Positions 32,818 through 45,498 of a stretch of DNA of 64,000 bases are shown one piece after another (the first letter of the stretch is position 1; each line of letters opens with the position of its first letter). The stretch is from the NCBI RefSeq assembly GCF_000004075.3, contig NC_026659.2, positions 20,664,272-20,728,271 on the forward strand, read 5' to 3'. The notes under the pieces are model-generated. The model ran no database searches, was not told where the DNA came from, and saw only the letters and a program-made list of their open reading frames with translations. The position numbers and the translations under genes were made by a program. Origin of the DNA: Cucumis sativus. Taxonomy: Eukaryota; Streptophyta; Magnoliopsida; Cucurbitales; Cucurbitaceae.

Positions 32818-35800
32818 TCTCCCACTTGGACTATGTTTGTATTCCTGATATAATTAAATCACATGAACCTTAAGCGCGCATAAACATGTTATTTTAATAA
32901 TAGAATTCCCTCTTTAGTTCAATCTGGTTCATCGCTTGCATGATCATGGAATCAGGGCGGCTTTTGTCATTATCCTTGTAACTAAACATTCTTGATCGCC
33001 AATTTTAATACATTTGCCTGAGCTTTTTCTTCCTTTCATATGACTCAACATAGAGATGTCCATTTAACTCGCAAGGTCGGGGGCTCGCGGGGACCCGGCT
33101 CGAACGGGGCAGGGAATCCCTAAATATACGGGGAATGGGGGAGGGAGTGGGGAATTATTTTTTCTCCATTGGCAACACGAGGTCGGGGACGGGGAATACA
33201 TTCCTTGAAGGCTTTATATTAGAATACTTATGGATTGATCCTTGATCTTTTTTATATGGATTTTTTAATTTTATGGACGAGTTTTTAAAAGTATCTTCTA
33301 ATAATTGAATTTTTATTTTTAAACAAATAGCTAGAATTTCACATTTTAATGGTTTTAAATAAGAAAATTGATAATATTATATCAAAAACATTGAAAATAT
33401 ATATACATTTAAGTAAATGTGGATTGAAAAATGAGATTAAACTTTATAAAAAAACAGGGAATATTGTCCCGTAGGGAATCTCCGCCCCGCTCCCCGCAGG
33501 AAAATTGGCAGGGATGGAAAATGGGATAGGGGGCGGGGATTCCCCGAAAATATTGTCTTACAGGCAACACAACTTATGGCATGCTGAGTTAGAGATGCCC
33601 ACGGGACACAGACTTATCTAGTCTGCCTATTTGTTTGTTCGTGATGTATAGATGGGACATTGAATACAAATTGTAGCCACCTAACTTTATCCATCTTTTA
33701 TTATTTTCTTTTTTAAAAAAGAATTTTTTATTATATGTAAGGGCATTCCTCAGTTAAGACAAATCTTAAATCGTCAACCACTACTATCATGTTAAGATTT
33801 GATTTCCATGCCGCATAATTATCGCCATTAAGTTTTTCGGAAGCTAAAAGTTGAACCATTTAGCTATTTATGTTGAAAAAAAAACATAATTTTTTTAGAA
33901 AAACTATAATCATAAAGAAACCAATCTAATTTAGCAATTACTTATAATGTACCCTTCATTATTTGTATTTTGCAACAATATTTCAAAGGTTTAGAACAAC
34001 TTTCACCAAAGGGTAGTCAATTATTTCTCCTTTGAACCAAGACAATCTTGACTAGATGCAATCTCTTGCTTATTCTTTATAGCACCTAGTTATCGCTACT
34101 TTGGTTGAGAATATACTAACAACTTAGTAATTCTTGTAAGTGCTACCCACCATTTTTGGATCTCATAGATTATAATCAATATGAAAACTAATTAATCTAA
34201 GAAAACCTATCCATATTTGGAGTTCGCAGTATTCCAAATCCTATAATACAACCCTCCGAAGGGAACGTCGCTCCAAGGTAGACGAGTAGGCATATTATAG
34301 AAATCTCACAGTGCGACCTAGTGGAAGAGACTGTGGGATATGTTCACATATCCCTTACCCATTTACTACGAACTACTTCCCCTATTTACCTTGATATTGA
34401 TCCATGCAAACACTCTTCGAAGGGAGTCCGCTCTTATGCATGACCCAAAGCCCAACATAGACCTCACGGTATGAACTCTTAGGGACGCTAGAGCTAAAAA
34501 AGTACATTACTTCTCTCTAGCTGAAGTGTTCTATAACGGTTTTTTAAGGGTAATTAAAACTTCAGGATTTATATTTAGGCTAACTTAAACAAATCCTAAG
34601 TCTAGGTAAAACATTCGAGTATAACCATTATACATAATTTTAACCTATGATGTCTAGGTGATAAACCATTTTTATTACCTCACACCTCTCACGCATGCTT
34701 ATAAAACTTGGTTAACTAGGCTCAATAACTGATTATGATCTCCAAGTAGAAGGTGTTCCGTAAACCGTCAACTTAAGAACCTCCAACCCTAATCATCTTA
34801 TCTGACTTCTTGACAAGATCAAACCAAGTGAACCTCTTGTAACCAATTTTACAAGATATCGACCTATTTCTATGAAAAGTTTAGGAATATTTGTTTAACC
34901 TAAGTCAGCATGCATTTAATCTTTGTTATAGATTTTAAAAGTCTAATTTATTTTATAACACTTATAAAAACTTTAGACATATTCTAAAATCAAACGTTTA
35001 ACAATATATAACCATGGTAAAAACCAATCAATTTAATGTGAATTTTAATTTGTTTAACTTTTAATTAAATTATATTAAATTAAATTAAATTAATTATTGA
35101 TTTATTTAATTTAATCATATTAATCAATTAAAATGCATACTGTATAATATAACCATTATATCATATTTTTAATGCATGAACATGTTAACGTATGGTGGAC
35201 TTTAAAATCTATATGACATTCAAAATGAACATACAAATTTAAAATAATTAAAATATACATCACATGCATAAAAAAAACCCCTAAAATAGACTGATTTTTG
35301 CCCTTAAATTAAGCTAAGTACTAAATTATTACATTAATAATTCGATGTAGTATAGAAACCACTCGAACTGGCTTGAAAACCATCCAAAATAGCTTGAACT
35401 AGCCCAAAATACATTGAATAGGCCCAAGACCCAACTCATTGGGCTTAAACCAGCCCAAACATCCAAAACAAGTCGAGATGCACAGGCAGTCTGGGCCGAA
35501 TGGGGCGTGCGGGCACAGGCTGGACAGAATGGGGGTTGGGCTGGGTTTTCGGGTCGGGTCAATGGTCTCAACCAAGTTTGAAGCCTTTTTTCGGGTCTGT
35601 CTTCTTCTTTTCTTCAAAAATTAGCATTTCTATTTCTCTCATCCGGTTGAAGAAATTACACCCAAATTTCAACTTTAACTCTAATGACTCTTTAAAAAAA
35701 ATACAACAAGACTAATTACAATAATTAAAACAAAAACCCTAAATCTAAGGTCAAAATTATAATATATCCATTTTAGTTCAACCACAATTTATCTAATAAA

Positions 35801-35852
35801 TTTGAACCCACCACATGCAATTAGTAAAATTAAAGCATGCTCTGATACCACA
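32818..35852 (-). mobile_element. Non-coding internal region of LARD-like retrotransposon
   Basis: About 3 kb without long open frames lies between a polypurine tract on the left and a primer-binding site on the right. The site at 35839-35850 is GCTCTGATACCA, the reverse complement of TGGTATCAGAGC (initiator tRNA-Met site). Large non-autonomous LTR elements have this form. A GC-rich insertion lies at 33052-33600. Confidence 0.6.
33052..33600. mobile_element. GC-rich insertion with near-identical 10-bp flanks
   Basis: AGAGATGTCC at 33052 and AGAGATGCCC at 33591 flank a segment whose two ends are rich in GGGG and CCCC. The left reads GCGGGGACCCGG and GGGAATCCC; the right reads CCGCCCCGCTCCCCGC and GGCGGGGATTCCCC. 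The middle is AT-rich. The ends can pair as inverted G/C blocks, which suggests a small non-coding transposon of a type I cannot name. Confidence 0.5.
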
Positions 35853-37796
35853 TGATAGAACTAAGACATGCACAGTGGAAAAAGAATCGAAATTCTACCA
35901 TAAATGCACTTAATTTACGAAAAAACCCTAAACCGAAAAATAGAGTTTTTAGAATACTTACACTCGAAGCTTCATTTTTTTTCAAACAACCACTAAAGTT
36001 GACCTAATATCCTCTGGACTCAAAACCGGGTTTTGGGATCTATTGGATGAAAGGATCGGGAGAGAGAAAAAGATGGAAAAAAATAATTGGGCTTGGTAAA
36101 TTTCCTTTCTTCATTTTTTAAGTAAATAAGAAAAGAAACACAATTTGGTGTGATAGCCCAAATCAAAATTATTCAACTCATCAAATGAGTTCAAAGGTCA
36201 TCTTTATAGGGATTTTCAATGCAAAATTGCATGTTCATGCAATTCTAGAGCCCAGCAACTCAAAGTCCACTTTCTCAAGTGGACTTTTTGTCTTCATCAA
36301 AAGACAACACCTAGCGTACTAGAGTTAGTGGAACTATCCAACAAAATGTTGGATTTTTCCACTAACTATGGTCAAAGCGCAAAATAGTCTTTGACAAAAG
36401 TCAAAGTTTGACCTTTTCAAACCTAAAGTCAACGTTTTTACTTTTTATTATTTTGATCATCTTGACTAATTTTGACCTTTCGAGCATGACTTCGCATTCA
36501 TTTTCTCAAAATTCAAATCATATTTGAATATATTGTCGATCAAAGTTTGACTTTTCAAAGTCAAAAGTCAACATTTTGACTTTTTACAACTTTGACTATT
36601 TCCATCATTTTTTAGTTTTCGAGTATGAATTTTTATTCACACTTATAATATTTAAATTTTATTTAAACATAAAGCTCTATTTCTAATATGAAATTCGATG
36701 GCTATATCACATATACTTGTCGTTTTCTCTCTCTTCTCCCAATTCGATCAATTCAACTTATTCCATCACATTGTTCTAAGTTTATTACATATGGGCTAGC
36801 AGGAGAACCTAATGGACCTAGAGATCATGGGCTCCAACGATTCAAGATTAACTGGCTAAGCTCTTATAGACCGAGTTAATCAACATTTGTTAACTAACGA
36901 GTCATTCCACTAAAGTCTCATAGTTGCATCTCTTCACTATAGATATATTTGTGTCCATTTGATAAAACCATAATCAGTAAGTTAATTCTTCACAGGTTGT
37001 TCGTATCTTTGATTGAGTCAAAATACCGTTTTACCCCTAAGACTATATCTTGCTTCTTAAGTCCTACTAATCCACTATTGGACAATTGGTTTAAGGACCA
37101 ACCTATAAACTTAATCCCTCTCAAGCCAATGAGAGGGTGGGATCCCTTGTTCAAGAATTAGATTCAGTGCTTAAGAGAACAACCTATCTATTAACCTAAA
37201 ACAGGTATGAGTGAATTCCATCTTGCATACTATGTCCCCAGCTATCTACCCGAACTTACCCTTGAAATGGGAGGCTTATTGGGCCAATGCTGATGCTGCT
37301 ACCCTCACTTATGCATATCTAAGGATAATCTTGTGTGAACAGGAGTTCATAGTTAGCTCAAGATTAAGATTAAGTTACCTAGGTTATCAATAATCGAGAT
37401 AGTCAGTTTTAAACAGTAAACGGTGTTGTAACGTAAAAGTGATTATTTTGTGGTTCAGTCTTATGTAAACAATTTACATAGGATGCCCCAACTTCCATGC
37501 CTCTACATGAACGATTTAGGATCACCTCGTTTGTACTTACTACAAAGCGAGCCGCATCTATAGTTTCTCTAAATAAGGCACCCAATCATTATTTATATAC
37601 TAATTAAGACTATTTTAGGCTATTTACTCAAACTTGATCCACGTTTATGTCTCCACATAAAATTCAATTTTACTTAAAAATAGCCTCGAGACTTAGTTTA
37701 TTGGTTTTAAGATTATAATATTCAATTTCTCATTAATGACTTTATTAAATAGAATATGATTACAAACTACGAGTTTTATGACAAAAAATTCCAACA
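35853..37796 (-). mobile_element. 1.94-kb LTR of a retrotransposon (minus strand)
   Basis: The + strand form runs from TGATAGAACTAAG to AATTCCAACA, so the element-sense LTR is TGTTGGAATT...TTCTATCA with TG/CA ends. It directly adjoins the reverse primer-binding site at 35839-35850. A full-length relative with the same ends is the solo LTR at 57900-59822. It contains repeated AAAGTCAAAAGTCAAC-type blocks near 36400-36590. No coding capacity. Confidence 0.8.
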
Positions 37797-38348
37797 ACAA
37801 AGAGTAACAGTAGTTTGTCAAGATGACAATTTATGTTTTCTTCGTATTTATGTTTCAGTATATGATTTATAGTATTCTTGTGACATTTTCTTTTGTTTTA
37901 AATAGGGTCCGAACTAGTATTTTATCTAATATTTTATTTATTATTTTCTTTAAACACTTTACTTATATTTTATAAATAAATAATCGAAGTGTTTACTTGA
38001 GTTGGTTCGTTACAATGAAGGACCAAAATGTATAGACTTTTGCAATTTTGGATTCATTATATCTTTAATTTGATTTGCCATTTTAAGAAAGGGAAGAAAA
38101 GAAAAAAAAAAAAAAAAGAAGAAAAGAAAAACTTAAAAATGGCTTACTGTTTTTGAAGGCAACCAAATAAAATAAAAAAATGTATACAGGCGCTACTAAA
38201 AAATTAAAGCAAAAAAAAGGAGATGAAATTTAGGTGAGGAAAAGATATAGAAAATTAAAGAAAAGAAAAGGTGGAAGGAAAGACTGGGCGTTATGGGTTT
38301 GACGAATCATAGAGTTTGATATTTGGCGAAGCGTAGAGGGAGCGGAGA
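37797..38348. other. 5' flank of the reticulon-like gene
   Basis: AT-rich upstream DNA with a long poly-A/poly-purine stretch (38085-38130). The region 38240-38348 is purine-rich and likely contains the 5' leader; no clear TATA box was placed. Confidence 0.4.
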
Positions 38349-40739
38349 ATGATGAGTCAAATTGGGGGAAGGATCGAGGGTTTGAGAGACACGCAAATGG
38401 CGAGTCGATCAATCAACTGCAAGACAGAAGTTGGCAAACCCTTTGTTGCGCTCATTTGCGGTTCTTTGGTTTATTATCATTGCGCCTTTCGAAATTCCAG
38501 TCTTCTCTCCCTTGTCGCTGATGTTTTCATCGTTCTCCTTTGCTCTCTCGCCATTCTCGGCCTTCTCTTCCGCCATATGAATGTCTCGTAAGCATTCCCT
38601 TCTTTCCGCCATTTTTTATTTCTACTTTCTTTTTTTTTTTTTTTACTAGATTGGAGAACTTCTTCCAGATTGTTTTAAATGCTTCGGAGTTTATGTCAAC
38701 GATCGTATAGCTCCAATTTTGTTGAAATTAGATACTCAATCTCTATGCATATCCTTATTCTCGTAATTATCTTTAATTAACATTATCTGTAATCTATAAT
38801 AATCTAAAATTTAAATGATCTGTAGGGTTCCAGTAGACCCTCTTGAGTGGCAAGTATCGCAGGATACTGCTAATAGTATGATCGCTTGGTTAGCCAATAC
38901 CATTGGTGCGGCTGAGTCTGTTCTGAGGGTGGCAGCTACAGGGCATGACAAGAGGCTTTTTGTTAAGGTATTGTTCTTTGATTATCACATTTTTGGGTAG
39001 TCTTAACTTGGCTTCTTTCAGTGAGTTTTGGGTTATTATTTGTACTCGAATATGTCCTTTTTTCTTTTCTTTTTTTTAAAACTTTTATTGTCTCTGTGAA
39101 ACATAAATTCCTTCGTTTCAAATAATATATGAAATTACAAAAAGAGAGGTACCCTTTGTATAAAAGGAAATTAAGCTCTTACGTTGGATATAGGAGCAGT
39201 AAGACACAATAGGTATCCAACAAGTTATGTGAGAATACACACCAAATAACGGCAATACTAGAAAGATGTTAAAAAAACATCATTTTCTCCTTCAGCCAAA
39301 TGGACCATAGAAAGGACTTAATGGAATCGAGCCAAATAGCTTCCCTTTCTTTCTTGAATTGCGCAAATTCCAGTAATGATAAAGAGTATTTGAAGTTTTC
39401 TATCTATGTTAACTCTTCTTGAAATTGAAAGATTATTGTATGTATGGAAAGTTTAAAGGTAAAATTTAATCCGCATGGAGTCGAAAATGCAATATTGTAA
39501 AAATAAATAAATTATATATCTAACAGACATACATTGAGATCAAATATCAAACATCGTGTAGGCATCAGCTTACATTGATACACGGTGAGGTTTCAGCAGC
39601 ACATATAGGTTAAATGGTACAAAATACTCATAAACATTAGTGTATTTAATCATGTCCTTGACAATGATAAATTTTCATTTTGACCTTTACACTTCGGAAT
39701 TGTTTCAACAAATTCATTTGGAAATCCTCTCCGGGCGTATGTGATGAGTTCTTTTTGCTATTATTTATTAGGCCATATTTTGTTAGATTGGAGACCTTTA
39801 TTATAGAGTTCTCCCTTCCCTTTTGAGCTTGGTTTTTTTGTATGTAGGGTTTATGGTTTGGTATTCTTTCTTTTTTTTTCTTTTCTTCAATGAAGGATGA
39901 TCCTTTATCAAAAAATAATAATAATTAATAATGTACAAAACAGCTATGGTGTAAATTTAGAATGCAAACATGATTTCATTTACAACATTTTTAATGTAAA
40001 TTGATGTGACATCTGCTATGTAGAATTTGATTTTGGAAATGATGTTTAAATGATGTCGACGATATCTTGCTATATTGAAATGAATAGTAACAATGATCGT
40101 ATTAGTTTATATGGTTGAAATTGAGTTGTAACCAATTCTATATGTGCTTTTCAATGTATAGAATTCATTATTTCATTTTTACAAGAAGGGAGAAACGCTA
40201 AAATGAATATGTGGGAGGATCAAATGAATTCTACTTTCATTTCTCCCTATAGAGCACAAAAGGTTGAGGTTTAAAATGAAAGTTTTCAAATTAAAAGGAC
40301 ATAAATAAAGGTTAGGTCAAATATCAGGAGTACACATGGTATATGTGACACCATTTGCGAGATCTAAATTGCTCTATCTGATAAGGCCTTTCAAAGAACC
40401 AACTCGTAAAACAAATAGCTGTATTGATCTTTCATCTTTTGCTTGTAAATTAAAGTCATGCAAATCTTTTCTGTAGGTCGTTGTTTGCCTTTACGCTCTC
40501 TCGGTGCTTGGAAGATTGGTCTCGGGTGTTACAGTTGCCTATACTGGTATGTCTGGCCTTCCTAATTGTCTCTACTTTTTTCTATCTTACAAGGTAATAA
40601 ATATGCATGATGTTTTGGTAGGACCTTTTTCTCGTCATGTGGTGAAGCATTGCAGTTTAATTTGTTTTACCAATCTGATTTGTAGCGCTTAGCAGTTACA
40701 GATACCCTATTTGCAATTTTGCTACACTTATTCTTATAA
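38349..40739 (+). CDS. Reticulon-like protein (RTNLB22/23-like), 3' end uncertain
   Basis: Exons 38349-38587, 38826-38967 and 40477-40546 join in frame through good GT-AG introns (phases 2, 0, 1). They give about 150 residues: an N-terminal part, a hydrophobic hairpin (FVALICGSLVYYHCAF, then VADVFIVLLCSLAILGLLF), a hydrophilic loop with VPVDPLEWQVS, and the start of the second hairpin (VVVCLYALSVLGRLVSGVTV). This is the layout of a short reticulon domain, which shapes tubular ER membranes. The inner ATG at 38397 (MASRS) is an alternative start. The last exon is not certain: 40702-40739 would add a hydrophobic tail TLFAILLHLFL and a stop, but no other support exists. The gene symbol is not assigned. 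Confidence 0.65.
38968..40476 (+). other. Large intron 2 of the reticulon-like gene
   Basis: 1.5 kb of AT-rich sequence. Near 39830-39930 it includes a stretch ending TCAATGAAGGATGATCC and a poly-A/AAT run, resembling the 3' tail of a non-LTR retroelement (SINE/LINE-like). This is an inference from the tail alone. Confidence 0.3.
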
Positions 40740-43147
40740 TTTTAAAAGATTATGCTGAGTCTCATTTCTGTTTATATTAGGGATAGTTAAATTCTTTTTG
40801 CATATCTATGGAAAAGCCTATCTGCAATTGATTCTAGTAGCTCTGGATGAACAGGTTTATGTATGTTGTGTATATACATGGTGTTGGAGAATTCTGAGTC
40901 AATAAGTGCTGCTATTTCTCCTATTCTTAGGAGAGGAAATGAACGTACTTCACATCAAGATGATATCTAATCTTCACTGGCTGTTACCCTGTTTTTCTTT
41001 TCTCTTTTTTACTGTAGATGAATTCATCTGTGTGAATATTATGGTTAACAGAATCTGTTTAGGCGGAATGGAGTAATAAATTTATTTGATGGAAATAGAA
41101 TTTTAGGAGCCATTGTTGATTACTGATTGACCATTGTGGGTATCTTTTTTTCTTTTTTTGTGAAGTTGAAGTGAGTTGTTGTATGGTAAAGAAAATATTT
41201 GCCAGAACAGTCACTTGGGTTAATGCAATATTTGTACCAAGAAGGGATGATTAGAAGCAAGTTTGGTTTGATTCTACAATCTCACCTGAATAGGATTTGT
41301 TAGGTTATACTTCTACGTCCTTCAATTCTAAAGTTTGGTTTGGTTTGGTTGTTTGGTCCTTTCTTAAGAATCATACCAATCTTTTATTTTTATGTTTATT
41401 TGTATTTATTACTTTTTTTTTTTTTTTTACTATAATTGAGTACAATATAGGGATTTTAACCTTGTTTGTAATTCTCACCATTCTGAATCTCACAAGCTCT
41501 ATGATTTTAATTAATTATATGTCAGGGAAATCTTTTTAATATGGACAAAAATGTTAGAAAATATTAACGAATATAACAAAATTTCAAATATAGTGAAATG
41601 ATAAAATTGATAGATGTCGGTTCGATATATGTCTTTTAGTATCTTATTGTCTATCATTAATTATAGGGTGTAATAAATAGTTTCATTTTGCAACCATTAC
41701 ATAAGTGAATCATTTTCAACCATTTATCAAGATTATATACATTGCATTCAATTCTTTCTAACTTGTGTAGATTTTTAATCACTAGTCTTAACAATTTAGA
41801 TTTTTTAAAATTGTTGTATAACAATTAAAAGTTTAACTGAAACAATTATATATTGTTAAATACAATGGCGGATACAGAAAAAAATAAAAATTTAGAAAAA
41901 AAATCTATTAAACTCCGATTGAAAGGGGCCGACAAATATAGTTACCACTAAACTGTTTACAAATATTAAATATTAATTGATTTTGTTTATACATATTATA
42001 TAAAGATAATAAAATTAAGGGGAGGTTCGAGCCCTCTAGGTCTATACTAAATCTGTCGGTGGTTAGATATATTTCAAAGTATGTATGAAGGAGGGGTGTA
42101 AGTCAATATACCAACAAAAGTTTAATAATATTAGAATTATATATTTATTTTGGACAATTTTTAATTTATAAACTACAATGAATTCACTAATTGACTTTTA
42201 TCACTATCTATATCTATCAATGTAAAAGTATGCATAATCTAAAAATTTTGTTATTTGTTATAAATATTTTATTAAATTTGTTATTTATTCGTTTAATTAG
42301 TAGTTCAAATTTAAAATTATTTAGGGAACGATCAAAACTAAAACCAAAAGTTAAATGCAATGAATTTTGTAAATTGAGTGATGTATAGAGTGCAAACCGT
42401 TAAGTTTTTCTATTTTTGAAAAATTCCTCAAACTAGTGGGTATAAATTTAAATTTTTCCTAAATTTATTTCAAGAAAATTATTAATTCACACCTCAATCC
42501 TCTATACATCTGTCGATTGAGCTATTTTGATTTTGGCACCTCAATTTTCTCCACTCCTATGTAAATATATTGCCAATCCTTTTATTTATTTATATTTCAT
42601 TTTACTTTAACTTTTGAATGTATATGCTTGTTTAATTTATACTATTTAAGGGTTGAAATGTGGATTTTTTTTGTAATACCTAAAATTTGATAAAACTCTG
42701 AAATTTAATTTAATTTTTGTATATAATAACATTTTTAGTTCAACATATATTAAAAATTTTGATTTATAGGTCAAACCACAATGTAAATATATATATGTGG
42801 ACTAAGTTGAACATTTGGAGTACTAAATCTGTTTTGTAGCAAAACTAGCAGTCCCAGTTTACACCTTTCTCAAAGGCCAAATTTTTTCCATTACATTTCC
42901 TTCATTATCGACATCATAACTAATCGGTTTCATCTCATCCCATTAAAATATTCAGTTAATTCATAAGATACAAAAAACTCAATATTCCTCAAAATACATA
43001 CTTCACAAAAATCAGTAACACATTTTCAAATATCTATTTACAGAGGTCTTCTCCCTTTCTGTAATTGCACTGATGCCCTCATTCAAACAGGGTTTCAACT
43101 ATACAAAGATTTTACATCTTTAACTTACCTTCAGTTGTTTTTTAATT
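40740..43147. other. Intergenic, AT-rich
   Basis: The 3' region of the reticulon-like gene, then low-complexity sequence. MITE-like text is visible around 41570-41720 and 42170-42440. Short open frames have no recognisable content. The 3' leader of the minus-strand phosphatase probably extends into 42850-43147. Confidence 0.4.
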
Positions 43148-45498
43148 TCATTGCAACTCTTCAGTCTTCACAGGAGTCCAGTTGTTTCTTGAAAGTGAAT
43201 TCTTCCTTGCATGTGAAACAAATCCAATAATGTATCCAATGAAGGCTCCAAGAACCAAAATACTTCCTCCCATCACATACCACGAGAATGAGAATTCTAG
43301 CATCGCATTCCCTGTCGTCGAGTTTGCAATACTACTGTTGATGAATTTTGCACCAACTCCACCATTTAGAACTTGTCCAGAAGCCAATATCTCGACAGAA
43401 TCATGCACCTCTCCATCATGGTTTCCAACGTAAGAGATTGTAAGTTTCTCTTTTGTAGCAACCAATCTGGTGTACCCGAATTCGCCTCCACGGTACATCG
43501 ACCGTTTTGGTTGTGGGAAGATTGGGTCATCTGGGTGGTTTGGTCTTGGCTCCCAGATTGGTTGCCAATCTTGTCCAGCCATTCCGATTACGAGATGGAC
43601 AGGTAATGCCTCCCAGTCTTCCCCATCTAAACCCATACTTCCACAAGTGTAGTTATTAAGTGGACAAAACCTCTCATACCTATGGACATGACCCCATAAT
43701 GCTAATGTCACATTATTTTTTACTAACAATGGTTCCAAATGGTGCAGCATTTTCTCCCTCAATGGGGCATCTCTTAGTTCGTTGCTCGTTGTATACATTG
43801 GTCTGTGCCCCTGCACTACTATGAATGGCGTTTTCTTCCGATCAACCGACTCCAAATCACGCTTAATGAACTCATACTGGCTACTTCCTTGAAGGAAATT
43901 GGTTTCTGTTGATATGTACACAAAATGCACCGATCCCATGTTAAAAGAGTAGAAAAGGTTTCGAGTAGGCAAGCTGTGGCTTTCAGTAGGTTCTGTGGAG
44001 TTTCCTGGCATGTTGAACTTCAAACTATATGGCACCCCACACTCCCCTCCCCCGTCTTTCCCGTATATCCCGTTAGCCCACTCGGGTTTCCATGGCTGAA
44101 GAGGCCAATCATATTCATGATTGCCAATGCATACATGGTATGCAACCTTAGATGCCACAGGTTCAACCTGATTGAAGAAAACGTCCCACAACCACGAGTG
44201 ACCCCTTGCATAGCTGATATCTCCAATGTGAGAGACCATTGCAGGTTTGTCACCAAGTGCTTCAATGTCGCGAAGTATCCACCTAACAGTAGATATGCTT
44301 TCATCCTGTGTTCGGACAAAGGTCGTGTACGGTGTTGCAGCTCCCATATCACCAAAAAGGAAAGCAATCGTTTCATCCGAGTCCTCATTACGTGACACGA
44401 AGTTTAGAATACTACTCCAACCTTTAGAATCACTCCCAACCTGGTAAAAGCAAACAGCATTGCATTATAGTTATGTACCCTGATACCTATCAGTAAACTC
44501 AAAACAAAATAGAAGCACCATCAATCTAATTTCGTATTTTAATGCGTCATTGAATGAGATTAGGCCTTCAACATTTGAAACCTTGATTTGTCAACCAATG
44601 TCCATGAATGCTCATGTCTATAGCAAAACAGAATCCATAATGAATCAACATTTAAAACAAGCTGCATAAAACTTCATCTTCACTAAACAAATATCCTAAA
44701 AACTATTTGATTAACTGAACTACCAAGGCCCCGATGATCAAAACTCAAAAGCAAAAGCATCACAAATTTCACCAGAATCCCAAACTAGGCAAAAGAAAAA
44801 CAAGTTACCTGATAATAAACCTTAGCTCCTTTCTTCAATTTATTCATAACAGCATCATGAATAAAACCAGGATCTCTCCAGCCAATGCTATCATTAGCTG
44901 GGGAATCGCACATGTGTTCCCTCTCATACCTCTCAACACCCGCCACAACAATCTGATCAAGCTTCTCCTTCTTTTCCCCATATCTCACATACCTTTTCGA
45001 TCCATCCTTCGTCACAAACATCACTCTCATTTCGTCATCCTGGTCAGTGAACGCCAGATGGATCTGCTCCGGGCCACCGCCGGGGGCGAATCGGAGCTCA
45101 TCTGAGGCCGCGAGGAGGTGCGCGGTGCCAGGTAGAGGGTTGTGATCGTGGTCGTGATGCTTGTCATCGATCTCCGATTCCGTCCACCGGAAAATCCTGA
45201 AAGCGTAATTGGATCGGAGGTTGACTAAAGGGATGGAAACGGATCCATACCCGGATTCCCAGGTGGGAGAAGAAGAAAGGAAAAGGTAGCCGATGAAATG
45301 CTTATGGGATGAATTTGGGGGAGAGTAAATTCCGAGCCAGTCGAGCTTGGAAGGGGATTCGATTCCAGACCATTGAATATGAACAGAATCGCCGGATTTG
45401 GAGAGAATGGAAGGGGAGAAAGAAACGGAGACTTTGGATTGGAATGAAATGGGGATGAAGGAGAAGAGAAGGACGAAAGGGATGATGAGATAATTCAT
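43148..45498 (-). CDS. Purple acid phosphatase, AtPAP2/AtPAP9-like, C-terminally anchored
   Basis: Two exons, 44809-45498 (230 codons) and 43148-44440 (431 codons), join in phase to give 660 residues, close to the length of Arabidopsis PAP2. A signal-like N-terminus (about 1-21) precedes a fibronectin-like N domain. The metallophosphatase motifs are complete: GDMG (D261), GDISYA (D304, Y307), GNHE (N337, H338), VVQGH (H442) and GHVH (H481, H483). These bind the two-metal centre that hydrolyses phosphomonoesters. A hydrophobic segment (about 614-637, [15 protein letters not shown]) near the C-terminus, followed by a basic tail, matches the tail anchor of AtPAP2, which is known for chloroplast and mitochondrial outer-membrane targeting. 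Some databases label this clade probable inactive, but the metal ligands look intact. The start is the only ATG before the signal-like segment. Confidence 0.93.

Noticed and set aside
35329..35624. Overlapping Cys/Pro-rich frames on both strands
   Set aside because: They lie in the non-coding internal region of an LTR element next to its primer-binding site and show no family resemblance.
41297..41539. 80-codon hydrophobic frame as a possible last reticulon exon
   Set aside because: No splice acceptor in the right phase with reticulon-like content was seen; composition is T-rich and fits chance.
43925..44395. 156-codon plus-strand frame and others antisense to the phosphatase
   Set aside because: They are shadows of the phosphatase exon, which has full family motifs on the other strand.
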